The notes beneath the pieces were generated by a model. It was not told where the DNA came from. It did not search any database and saw only the letters and a program-made list of their open reading frames with translations. A stretch of 13,633 nucleotides of DNA, taken from NCBI GenBank assembly GCA_041609995.1, contig JBFIPU010000076.1:1-13633 (forward strand), written 5' to 3'. The DNA is from JABDOU01 sp041609995. Its GTDB lineage: Bacteria > Actinomycetota > Acidimicrobiia > Spongiisociales > SHLN01. Both the position numbers and the translations under genes were made by a program. Position 1 is the first letter of the stretch, and each line of letters opens with the position of its first letter. Below, in pieces: positions 6,146 to 13,414 of this stretch.

Positions 6146-7530
6146 AAATCCGCCTCCGCCTGACCTTGTTCGGAGCGGTGGTCGTCGTGGCCGCCACTGT
6201 TGTATTCGGTTCCACTCTCGCCTGGTTGGCGGAGCGGACGGCTCCCGCCGACCAGGCAATGGCCCTCGGCTCCGTGGCCGACGAGGCGGCTGCCAACATC
6301 AACGAGGCGGCACCCGACGCGCTGGTGCCCTCGTCCCCACCAGCCCTCGTTGATCTCTCGACGAGCACCGAGACCTTCATCATGATCCTCGACGAGGCCG
6401 GGATCCCTCTCTACTCCACTGCCCGCTTCGAAGGAACCCCGCCGCCGATTCCGGCCGCCGTGGTGGTCGAGGCGCTCCAGCAAGGTGCATCGGAGGCGAC
6501 GTACGCCATCGGGGACGACGTCATGATCCATGTGCAGGCGCGACGCTGGGAGCGCAACGACCTCGGCCGCCAGGGGGTGGCCCTGGCAGCTCAGTCCACC
6601 GCCTTCATCCAGGAACAGCTGGACGGGCTGCGAGGACTGATCGTGGTGTCGGTGATCATCACCCTCCTCGTCGCAGGAGCGGCCGGCTGGATCGTCAGCG
6701 GGCGGGCGCTGCGCCCATTGCGGGAGCTGGCCACCACCACCGACGAAATCGGAGCAACGGGTGACCTGTCCCGCCGGCTGCCTCCCACAGAAGCCCGTGA
6801 CGAGGTGGGTGCATTGACGAGGAGTTTCAACGCGATGCTGACTCGCCTCCAGACGGCCCGGGGCGAGCTCACCCAATCTCTCCAGCGGCAGAAACAGTTC
6901 GTGGCCGATGCGTCCCACGAGTTGCGGAGCCCTTTGACCACCATTCGAAACAACGCCGGCTTCCTGCGCGAGAAGCGAGACGCAAGTACACAAGACCGCC
7001 AGGAGGCGATCGAGGAGATCGAGGCCGAGGCGGCACGCATGACAACGCTGGTCAATGACCTGCTGGCCCTCGCCCGCAGCGACGTCGAACTGGCTCCCGA
7101 CCGACGCCCGCTCGACCTAGCCGATCTCGTGCGAGAGACCGTCGGCAGAAACAACGCGGTCACCGTCCATCCCGGCGTACCGGCCGAGGTGGAGGGCGAC
7201 CCCGAAGCCCTCCGGCGGCTGATCGTGATTCTGGTCGAAAACGCCGAGCGACACGGGGGGAAGCCGATCGAGATCTCGGTCGTGAATGCGGCCGACCAGG
7301 TCACACTGACCGTGCGCGACCACGGTCCCGGTCTCGCAACCGAGGAGATCGAGCGCGTCTTCGATCGTTTCTATCAAGCGGACCCGAGCCGGAATCCCGA
7401 GGGCGCCGGGCTGGGCCTGGCCATCGCGCGTGAGATCGCCCGCGCCCACGGTGGGAGCATTGCGGCGGCCAATCATCCCGGCGGCGGCGCGGCATTCGAG
7501 GTCGTGCTGCCGGCTTTGCAAGCGGGCTGA
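6142..7530 (+). CDS. Sensor histidine kinase of the OmpR-partner class
   Basis: The start is GTG at 6142, inside the regulator's stop (GTGA overlap), giving 462 aa. The same frame is open back to 6007, but that part overlaps the regulator and has no membrane-protein character. Order: TM1 (about 7-29), an extracytoplasmic sensor region (about 30-163, no recognised fold), TM2 (about 166-186) and HAMP (about 187-240). The HisKA domain has its phospho-acceptor at H259 in FVADASHELRSPL. The ATPase domain has the N box with N367 (VILVENAERHGG), DHGPG (393-397), the F box FDRFYQ and GAGLGLAIA (421-429). All catalytic motifs are intact, so the kinase should be active and should phosphorylate D53 of its neighbour. 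The stimulus is not evident; the Pro/Ala-rich sensor region resembles those of MprB-type kinases only in layout. Confidence 0.95.
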   Translation: MKIRLRLTLFGAVVVVAATVVFGSTLAWLAERTAPADQAMALGSVADEAAANINEAAPDALVPSSPPALVDLSTSTETFIMILDEAGIPLYSTARFEGTPPPIPAAVVVEALQQGASEATYAIGDDVMIHVQARRWERNDLGRQGVALAAQSTAFIQEQLDGLRGLIVVSVIITLLVAGAAGWIVSGRALRPLRELATTTDEIGATGDLSRRLPPTEARDEVGALTRSFNAMLTRLQTARGELTQSLQRQKQFVADASHELRSPLTTIRNNAGFLREKRDASTQDRQEAIEEIEAEAARMTTLVNDLLALARSDVELAPDRRPLDLADLVRETVGRNNAVTVHPGVPAEVEGDPEALRRLIVILVENAERHGGKPIEISVVNAADQVTLTVRDHGPGLATEEIERVFDRFYQADPSRNPEGAGLGLAIAREIARAHGGSIAAANHPGGGAAFEVVLPALQAG

Positions 7531-7531
7531 G

Positions 7532-7550
7532 TTCTCACCGGATTCTCATC
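7532..7550 (+). promoter_or_regulatory. Direct-repeat response-regulator box before the membrane-protein pair
   Basis: TTCTCA occurs at 7532-7537 and 7543-7548, an exact 11-nt period, and starts immediately after the kinase stop codon. The second half continues as TCATC, like the box at 5430-5446. The shared sequence and spacing suggest that the neighbouring OmpR-class regulator controls the two genes that follow. The site is 44 nt upstream of the chosen ATG. Confidence 0.6.
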
Positions 7551-7593
7551 TGGACCCAATGTGGCTGTCACGAGCGGGTTCGATGCTGGGGGC

Positions 7594-8055
7594 ATGGATA
7601 CGAACAAGCAACCAACCTCAGTCGACATCGTGGCAGTGCTACTGCTGATGCAAGCCGGCATCGCATCCGTCTCCACCCTCGAGGCGCTGGTCTCCACATT
7701 GGCATTCGGGCCTTCTGGCGCGCTCCTGGTGCTTCTCAACGGGGCCCTGGCCGTCGGGCTCGTGTTGGCCGCCGGAGGACTACGCCGCCGGTCCGACGGT
7801 GCCCGGCGCTTCGCCCGGGTGATGCAGGTCGGCTTCCTGATCTGGGCCGCCTTCGACATGGCGCTGGCGCTGGCCCTGGCGGACCGGACGCTCGAGCTGG
7901 TGCCGATCGTGACCCGGATCATCGTTCCCGTCGCCATCTTCCGACTGTTGAAACGGCCGCAGGTGCGAGCGGAATTCGAAAGCGGAGGCGACACACCCCC
8001 TTCGACAATCTCCGAACAACCGGCTGATGTCAGCCTGGAAGGAGCAGTCCGATGA
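7594..8055 (+). CDS. Small four-helix membrane protein, function unknown
   Basis: I do not recognise the family. The 153-aa product has four likely membrane helices (about 10-31, 40-62, 78-97, 101-119), a basic loop RRRSDGARRFAR (65-76) between helices 2 and 3, and a hydrophilic tail (about 122-153) predicted inside. The ATG at 7594 is chosen because it precedes a normal membrane-protein start; an in-frame GTG at 7561 would add 11 polar residues. No Shine-Dalgarno is seen, but a -10-like GATGCT (7582-7587) lies 6 nt upstream, compatible with a leaderless start. It overlaps the next gene by ATGA, so the two products are probably made together and may form a complex. The response-regulator-type box upstream implies control by the adjacent two-component system. 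Confidence 0.75.
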   Translation: MDTNKQPTSVDIVAVLLLMQAGIASVSTLEALVSTLAFGPSGALLVLLNGALAVGLVLAAGGLRRRSDGARRFARVMQVGFLIWAAFDMALALALADRTLELVPIVTRIIVPVAIFRLLKRPQVRAEFESGGDTPPSTISEQPADVSLEGAVR

Positions 8056-9242
8056 CCATCCTCGCCCATGGCAATGAAGTGATCACCACGGTGGATCCCG
8101 GCTCCTACCTCGGCAGCCCGATGTACGCCGTGATCCCGGAACATGTCATCGCGTTCCTGTTCCTGGCCGTGGCACCGCTGGCGTTGTTGTGGGTCAATCA
8201 ACGGAGCCACCGCCACCTGGCATGTGGAGAGCGATGCTGGTACCGCCGCTACGAGGCGCTCGATGTGCAGCGGCGATTCGTCCTCTGGCTCGTGTCGACC
8301 TCAGCCCTCATCCACCTCGGCCTGGTGCTCGGACACGAACCATCCCCGTACACCGTCGCCTACCTCGTCGGAACCGGGCTGCTGGGGTGGCTCTCCTATC
8401 GGCTACTGCAGGGCACGGCGCCGGAGCGGGCATCCAGATGGATCCTGCTGGGATCGATCCTCGCGTATGCAGCCTCCTCTATCGCCGGAGAAGCTCCCGA
8501 CCAACTCGGTTTGCTCACCAAGCTGATCGAAATCACCGCCTATGCCACGCTGGTGTTGTCGGCCGGGGGCGGCAGCATCCGGGCGTGGATGCGATCGGGG
8601 GCCGTGGTCGGTTTGTTGATCGTTACCGCCACCGGTGGCTGGATCGGCGCCATGGCGAGTGGTGATGGCGGCCATCATCTCGGCGAGACTCCGCCGCCCG
8701 GCGTACTGCTTCCGGGCGGCGAGGACCGCGATCCGACGGCGGCGGAGGAAGCCCGGGCCCTGCACTTGTACGAGGAAACCGTAGCGGCCCTGGACAAGTA
8801 CTCCGACCCGGCGGTGGCAGCCGCGGCCGGTTACGACGTGGAAGGCATGTTCGGCACCGACTTTCACGCGACGAACGAGGCCATGAAGCAGGACGGCCGG
8901 ATGCTGGACCCCGAATACCCGGAAACGCTCGTGTATGCGATGGCGGGCGACACGCCGGTGCTCCTCGGAGCCATGTTCGAGATGGACGAGATCGGCCAGG
9001 CGGGCCCCCGGGTCGGCGGGCCGCTCACGGTATGGCATGCCCACGACCACGTGTGCCTGGGCGTGTTTCCGCCCGGAATCGTGGGGCTGCAGTCTCCCTT
9101 CGGATCGTGCCCGGCCGGGGCGATCAACATCCCCATCACGCATGAAATGCTGCACATCTGGACGTTGCCGGGTGTCGCAGAACCGTTCGGCGACATCGAC
9201 GAGCAATGGCTCGGCGAATACCTGGCTTCGGTCTCCGATTGA
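8052..9242 (+). CDS. Polytopic membrane protein with a His/Cys-rich outer domain (WHxHxHxC, HExxH), uncharacterised
   Basis: The product is 396 aa. The N-terminal half has about six membrane helices (near 26-48, 76-94, 100-118, 128-146, 155-171, 182-201). The C-terminal half (about 203-396) is soluble. It contains DFHATNEAM (H272), DGRMLDPEYPETLVYA, PVLLGAMFEMDEIG, WHAHDHVC (W328, H329, H331, H333, C335), GSCPAG (C353) and THEMLHIW, where H364-E365-x-x-H368 fits HExxH. With helices closing near 201, this half is probably outside the membrane. Similar WHxH...C domains occur in uncharacterised actinobacterial proteins, by my recollection; no function is assigned. The His/Cys set suggests a metal or haem site, and HExxH could be zinc-binding or coincidental. 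The start has a good Shine-Dalgarno (AAGGAG, 8039-8044, 7 nt spacing) and overlaps the upstream gene by 4 nt. Confidence 0.8.
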   Translation: MTILAHGNEVITTVDPGSYLGSPMYAVIPEHVIAFLFLAVAPLALLWVNQRSHRHLACGERCWYRRYEALDVQRRFVLWLVSTSALIHLGLVLGHEPSPYTVAYLVGTGLLGWLSYRLLQGTAPERASRWILLGSILAYAASSIAGEAPDQLGLLTKLIEITAYATLVLSAGGGSIRAWMRSGAVVGLLIVTATGGWIGAMASGDGGHHLGETPPPGVLLPGGEDRDPTAAEEARALHLYEETVAALDKYSDPAVAAAAGYDVEGMFGTDFHATNEAMKQDGRMLDPEYPETLVYAMAGDTPVLLGAMFEMDEIGQAGPRVGGPLTVWHAHDHVCLGVFPPGIVGLQSPFGSCPAGAINIPITHEMLHIWTLPGVAEPFGDIDEQWLGEYLASVSD

Positions 9243-9297
9243 ACCAGCAGACGCCCCTCGAGTGGAAGCGGGCTCCGGGTCGCTAGGGCTACCGTTC

Positions 9298-9338
9298 GGC
9301 CCATCGCCGACAGTCCGGTGGCGGGCCCGAATCCTTTT
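9298..9338 (+). terminator. Possible weak terminator after the membrane-protein pair
   Basis: GGCC (9298-9301) and CGCC (9305-9308) can pair with GGCGGGCC (9320-9327), leaving a 3-nt bulge. TTTT follows at 9335-9338, 8 nt beyond the stem. The bulge and the gap make this a weak candidate. The rest of 9243-9297 shows nothing recognisable. Confidence 0.28.
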
Positions 9339-9373
9339 AGACCGCGAGATCGCGAAACGCTAGGCTCGCCCTC
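9338..9373 (+). promoter_or_regulatory. Candidate leaderless promoter of the ABC operon with an inverted repeat in the spacer
   Basis: A -35-like TAGACC (9338-9343, four of six to TTGACA), a 17-nt spacer and -10 TAGGCT (9361-9366) are followed by 7 nt and then the ATG, so transcription would begin at or next to the start codon. No Shine-Dalgarno is present. The spacer contains the inverted repeat CGCGA-GA-TCGCG (9343-9354), a good position for a repressor to block RNA polymerase. Confidence 0.5.
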
Positions 9374-10882
9374 ATGCATCTGGAGCTGCGCGGCATCACC
9401 AAGGAGTTCCCCGGCGTCATCGCCAACAACGACGTCAACCTCACCATTGACTCAGGCGAGATTCTCGGGCTTCTGGGGGAAAACGGAGCCGGCAAGTCGA
9501 CCCTGATGAACATCCTCTATGGGCTCTACTCGGCCACAGCCGGTGAGATCCTCATCGACGGCGAAGTCGTCCATTTCCATTCTCCCGGCGATGCGATCGC
9601 CGCCGGCATCGGGATGGTTCATCAGCACTTCATGCTGGTCCCGGTGTTCACCGTCGCCGAGAATGTCGTGCTCGGCGTCGAACCGACCTCGGGGCCGGGC
9701 GGGGTCCTCGACATGGACGAGGCACGCCGCGACGTCGAAGAGATCTCGGCCCGCTACAGCCTCGATGTCGACCCGGACGCCATCACGGAAACGCTGCCGA
9801 TCGGCATCCAGCAGCGAGTGGAGATCATCAAAGTGCTGTTCCGCGACGCCGAGATCCTGGTCTTCGACGAGCCCACCGCCGTCCTCACTCCCCAGGAGGT
9901 CGAAGACTTCTTCGAGATCGTGCGCCAGCTGCAAAGCGACGGCAAGGGCATCATCTTCATCACGCACAAGCTCAAGGAGATCCAGGCCATCGCCGACCGG
10001 GTGGCCGTCTTGCGGCGGGGCGAGATCGTCGGTGAGGCCCGGCCGTCGGACCTCACCGCCGAGCAGCTGGCAGAGTTGATGGTCGGACGGCCCGTTGATC
10101 TGACGGTCGACAAGACCCCCTCCCAGCCCGGTGAAGACGTGCTGGTGATCGAGAACATGGTCGTCCTCGACGAACGCGGCCGTCCGGCGGTCGACGACGT
10201 CAGCTTCACGGTCCGGGCCGGCGAGATCGTGGGCATCGCCGGCGTGCAAGGCAACGGACAAACCGAGCTGGTCCAGGCCATCACCGGGCTGCGTGAGATC
10301 ACCGGTGGACGGGTTCTGATGGACGGCCAGGACATCACCACTGCCACACCCCGTGAAATACACGACGCCGACGTCGCCCACGTTCCCGAAGACCGGCAGC
10401 GGAGCGGGCTGGTGCTTCGGTTCACCATCACCGAAAACGCCGTGCTCGACGGCTACTACGACGAGCCCTATTCGAGCGGGATCGTCATGGACTGGTCGGC
10501 GGCGCGCGCGTTCGCGGAGAAGCTGGTCAAGGATTACGACGTTCGGACTCCTTCTACCGAGGTCCTGGCCGGAAACTTGTCGGGAGGGAACCAGCAGAAA
10601 GTGATCGTGGGACGCGAGTTCTCGCGCGATGTGCGGTTGGCCGTGGCCTCACAGCCCACGCGAGGACTGGACGTCGGCTCGATCGAATACATCCACGAGC
10701 GCATCGTGGAAGAACGCGACCTGGGGGCCGCCATCTTGATCGTCTCGGCCGAGCTCGACGAGATCATGGCATTGAGCGACCGCATCCTGGTCATGTTCGA
10801 AGGAAAGGTGGTGGCCGAAAAGACCCCCGAGACGACCACCAACGCCGAACTGGGCCTCTACATGGCCGGGTCGGCCCCATGA
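9374..10882 (+). CDS. Nucleoside-type ABC transporter, tandem ATP-binding protein
   Basis: The 502-aa product has two nucleotide-binding domains, the form that pairs with BMP-family binding proteins (YufO/NupO-like). NBD1 is complete: Walker A GENGAGKST (35-43), Q-loop HQH (83-85), signature LPIGIQQR (141-148), Walker B ILVFDE with E166, and switch H198 in ITHK. NBD2 is degenerate, as is usual in this family: GVQGNGQTE (290-298) lacks the Walker A lysine, Q427 in ASQPTRGLD replaces the catalytic glutamate, and IVSAE replaces the switch histidine. The second signature LSGGNQQK (402-409) is canonical. Composite sites would give one active ATPase site per transporter. The gene overlaps the first permease gene by ATGA. 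It has no Shine-Dalgarno and is probably leaderless. The binding protein at 4332-5360 is the likely partner. Confidence 0.95.
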   Translation: MHLELRGITKEFPGVIANNDVNLTIDSGEILGLLGENGAGKSTLMNILYGLYSATAGEILIDGEVVHFHSPGDAIAAGIGMVHQHFMLVPVFTVAENVVLGVEPTSGPGGVLDMDEARRDVEEISARYSLDVDPDAITETLPIGIQQRVEIIKVLFRDAEILVFDEPTAVLTPQEVEDFFEIVRQLQSDGKGIIFITHKLKEIQAIADRVAVLRRGEIVGEARPSDLTAEQLAELMVGRPVDLTVDKTPSQPGEDVLVIENMVVLDERGRPAVDDVSFTVRAGEIVGIAGVQGNGQTELVQAITGLREITGGRVLMDGQDITTATPREIHDADVAHVPEDRQRSGLVLRFTITENAVLDGYYDEPYSSGIVMDWSAARAFAEKLVKDYDVRTPSTEVLAGNLSGGNQQKVIVGREFSRDVRLAVASQPTRGLDVGSIEYIHERIVEERDLGAAILIVSAELDEIMALSDRILVMFEGKVVAEKTPETTTNAELGLYMAGSAP

Positions 10883-12102
10883 GCATCGAGGGATCCGGTC
10901 CGGACGTCGAGCCCGAGGTCATCGAACCGGAGCGCTTGAGCGTTCCTGAGCTCACCGGTGCGACGCTCGACTGGCGCACTGCCGTCCTCACGCCGCTGCT
11001 CTCGATCTTCTCGGCGCTGGTCATCGGCGCCATCATCATTGCGTTTGCGGACGTGGACCGGTTCACGCTCTGGTTCAGCAGTCCGGGGGAAGCACTGGCG
11101 GAGTCGGCGCGGGTCATCGGCAATGCCTATTTCGCCCTGGCCGAAGGCGCCTTCTTCGGAGTCCGGCCGATCTCGGAGACGCTCACCCGGGCCACGCCCC
11201 TGATTCTGGCGGGGCTGGCGGTGGCGGCGGGATTCCAGGCCGGGCTCTTCAACATCGGAGCCAACGGTCAGATCTTGATGGGCGGGATGCTGACCCTGTG
11301 GGTGGGATTCGCGTTCGACCTGCCGGCCATCATCCATGTGCCGCTCGCCGTCCTCGCCGGTTTTGTCGGGGGTGCGTTCTTCGGAGCCATACCCGGTTTT
11401 CTGCGGGCAAAGACCGGGGCCCACGAGGTGATCACCACGATCATGCTCAACTTCGTGGCTCTGAGATTGGTGGACTACGCCCTCACCCGGCCCTTTTTCC
11501 AGCTCGAAGGGCGTGCCGACCCGATCTCGAAGAACGTGCTCGCCAGTGCCAGGTATCCCAAGATCCTGGCTCCGCTCTTCGACGACCCCCGGCTCCGCCT
11601 CCACATCGGCATCATCATCGCCTTGATCGCAGCCGTGGCACTGTGGTGGATCCTGAACCGGTCGACGCTGGGCTTCGAGTTCCGGGCGGTGGGGGCCAAC
11701 CCGGACGCCGCCCGGTATGGGGGAATGAACGTCGTCTGGCTCTACGTGGCGATCATGGCGTTGTCGGGGGCGTTCGCAGGGTTGGCGGGAGCCGACCAGG
11801 TGGCGGGAACGCTTGGGCGAGCCAGCCCCGGTTTCGCCGGCGTGATCGGCTTCGACGCCATCGCCCTTGCCCTGCTCGGGCGTTCCCATCCCGCCGGCGT
11901 CGTGCTGTCCGGGCTGCTGTTTGGCGCACTGATCGCCGGAGGGCAACGCATGCAGGTGGTGACCGACATCGGCATTGACATCGTCACCGTGATTCAGGCG
12001 CTCATCATCGTCTTCATCGCGGCCCCGGCGCTGATCCGCGGGATCTACCGCGTCAAGACCCGGGCTGAGGCGGCCCGCGTCACCCAGGGGTGGTCGACAT
12101 GA
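10879..12102 (+). CDS. Nucleoside-type ABC transporter permease 1 (YufP/NupP-like)
   Basis: This 407-aa inner-membrane permease has a hydrophilic, acidic N-terminal tail (about 1-35) and then about nine to ten hydrophobic segments. Family motifs seen are ETLTRATPLILAGLAVA (100-116), FNIGANGQ (124-131), EVITTIMLN (183-191) and the cytoplasmic coupling segment FRAVGANPDAARYGG, which contacts the ATPase. With the second permease it forms the heterodimeric channel for nucleosides; the exact substrate cannot be read from sequence. The start overlaps the ATPase stop (ATGA) and has no separate Shine-Dalgarno, so translation is coupled. Length and motifs are normal. Confidence 0.94.
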   Translation: MSIEGSGPDVEPEVIEPERLSVPELTGATLDWRTAVLTPLLSIFSALVIGAIIIAFADVDRFTLWFSSPGEALAESARVIGNAYFALAEGAFFGVRPISETLTRATPLILAGLAVAAGFQAGLFNIGANGQILMGGMLTLWVGFAFDLPAIIHVPLAVLAGFVGGAFFGAIPGFLRAKTGAHEVITTIMLNFVALRLVDYALTRPFFQLEGRADPISKNVLASARYPKILAPLFDDPRLRLHIGIIIALIAAVALWWILNRSTLGFEFRAVGANPDAARYGGMNVVWLYVAIMALSGAFAGLAGADQVAGTLGRASPGFAGVIGFDAIALALLGRSHPAGVVLSGLLFGALIAGGQRMQVVTDIGIDIVTVIQALIIVFIAAPALIRGIYRVKTRAEAARVTQGWST

Positions 12103-13337
12103 CCCTCGCCCTGCAGAGCCGGACCGAGATCGCCCGCGGCCGGGCTATTGGTATCGCGATGCTGTTGCTGGCGGCCCTGGCGGCCTATGCCTTCGGCGTG
12201 GGCAGCGAAGGGACGGCCACCTTCGTGGTGACCCGCGACCTCGCCTCCAACATCGGAATCGGTGTCCCGGCCTCCGCCCTTGGCTTTCTGGTGGCGGCGG
12301 TGCTGGCCTTCTTCGGCGGCTATCAGCTCTCGCGTGGATTCGGTCAACGCGTCAACGTCGTGCTCGCGATCGCGCTCGGCCTGTTTATCCTCGCGTTCCT
12401 GGCGTGGTCGGCCGCCGGGCAGTCTTTCAACCTGGCCGGCATGCTGCAGGAAAGCGCCAAACGGGCGGTGCCGATCCTCTTTGGGGCGCTATCGGGGGTT
12501 CTGTCCGAGCGGGTGGCCATCATCAACATCGGCATCGAAGGAATGCTGCTCGGTGGGGCCTTCTCCGGTGCGCTGTTCGGGTCGTTGTGGGGTGCCACCG
12601 CCGGAATCCTCGCCGCCACCGTCACCGGTGGCCTCCTCTCCTTGGCGCTGGGCGTGCTCTCCATCCGGTACCGGGTCGACCAGATCATCGCGGGCGTCGT
12701 CATCAACATCTTCGTGCTCGGCATGACCAACTTCCTCACCGCGCAGATCCTCGTCGAGAACCCGCAACTCAACGCGGCACCGATCTTGTCCCCGATTCGC
12801 ATACCTCTGCTGGCCGACATCCCGGTGATCGGCTCCATGTTCTTCGACCAGAACCTGTTCGTATACGCCGCCCTGATCGTCACCGCGGTGACAACGTTTG
12901 CCCTGTTCCGCACGCGGTGGGGGCTGCGGGCGCGTGCGGTGGGAGAGCACCCCAAAGCCGCCGACACCCTGGGGATCAACGTTTTCAAGGTGCGCTACCG
13001 GTCGGTGCTGCTCTCGGGAATGGTGGCCGGTTTCGGCGGAGCCTATTTCACGATCGGATCGGTCGGGCAGTTCGACGAGAACATGACGGCCGGCCGCGGG
13101 TTCATCGGGCTGGCGGCGATGATCTTCGGACGGTGGCATCCGGTGGGCGCACTGGCGGCCGCCCTCATCTTCGGGTTTGCCGACTCGATGCAGATCAAGC
13201 TCGGCACCCTGGGAACACCCATCCCGTCCGAGTTCCTGCTGATGGCACCGTACATCGTCACGATCATCGTGGTGGCCGGCCTGGTCGGAAAGTCCCGGCC
13301 TCCGGCTGCCGACGGTCAGCCCTACGTCAAGGAGTAG
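12099..13337 (+). CDS. Nucleoside-type ABC transporter permease 2 (YufQ/NupQ-like)
   Basis: This 412-aa polytopic permease is the partner of the gene before it. Seen motifs: SERVAIINIGIEGMLLGGA (about 136-154, the INIGIEG family mark), YRVDQIIAGVVIN, AVGEHPKAADTLGIN (coupling segment) and GFIGLAAMIFGRWHPVGA. The N-terminus carries three extra hydrophobic segments (about 16-34, 57-74, 86-105) before the conserved core. The start is ATG at 12099, overlapping the previous stop as ATGA, with AGGGG (12086-12090) 8 nt upstream; an in-frame GTG at 12090 is less likely. No metabolic enzyme such as cytidine deaminase or a nucleoside phosphorylase, often found beside such operons, follows within the window. 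Confidence 0.94.
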   Translation: MTLALQSRTEIARGRAIGIAMLLLAALAAYAFGVGSEGTATFVVTRDLASNIGIGVPASALGFLVAAVLAFFGGYQLSRGFGQRVNVVLAIALGLFILAFLAWSAAGQSFNLAGMLQESAKRAVPILFGALSGVLSERVAIINIGIEGMLLGGAFSGALFGSLWGATAGILAATVTGGLLSLALGVLSIRYRVDQIIAGVVINIFVLGMTNFLTAQILVENPQLNAAPILSPIRIPLLADIPVIGSMFFDQNLFVYAALIVTAVTTFALFRTRWGLRARAVGEHPKAADTLGINVFKVRYRSVLLSGMVAGFGGAYFTIGSVGQFDENMTAGRGFIGLAAMIFGRWHPVGALAAALIFGFADSMQIKLGTLGTPIPSEFLLMAPYIVTIIVVAGLVGKSRPPAADGQPYVKE

Positions 13338-13348
13338 TTGGGCTCATC

Positions 13349-13379
13349 CGTCGGAGAAGTCGGAGGAACTGGACCGACG
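13349..13379 (+). other. Short inverted repeat after the permease operon
   Basis: CGTCGG (13349-13354) pairs with CCGACG (13374-13379) across a 19-nt loop, 12 nt after the permease stop. No T-run follows. It may be a weak rho-independent signal or nothing; listed because no other terminator is visible before the next gene. Confidence 0.2.
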
Positions 13380-13414
13380 CTGCCATGTTTCCGGTAGGTT
13401 TTCATCGGAGAGTC

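Noticed and set aside
5357..6259. Long minus-strand open frame opposite the response regulator
   Set aside because: All receiver and winged-helix motifs are on the plus strand; the antisense frame shows no domain and would run over the strong hairpin.
10241..10690. Broken second ATPase domain as a sign of gene decay
   Set aside because: Loss of the Walker A lysine and catalytic glutamate in NBD2 is usual for tandem-NBD nucleoside and sugar ABC ATPases.
10858..11946. Long minus-strand open frame opposite permease 1
   Set aside because: It is a low-complexity, charged antisense shadow of a membrane protein with clear BMP-permease motifs.
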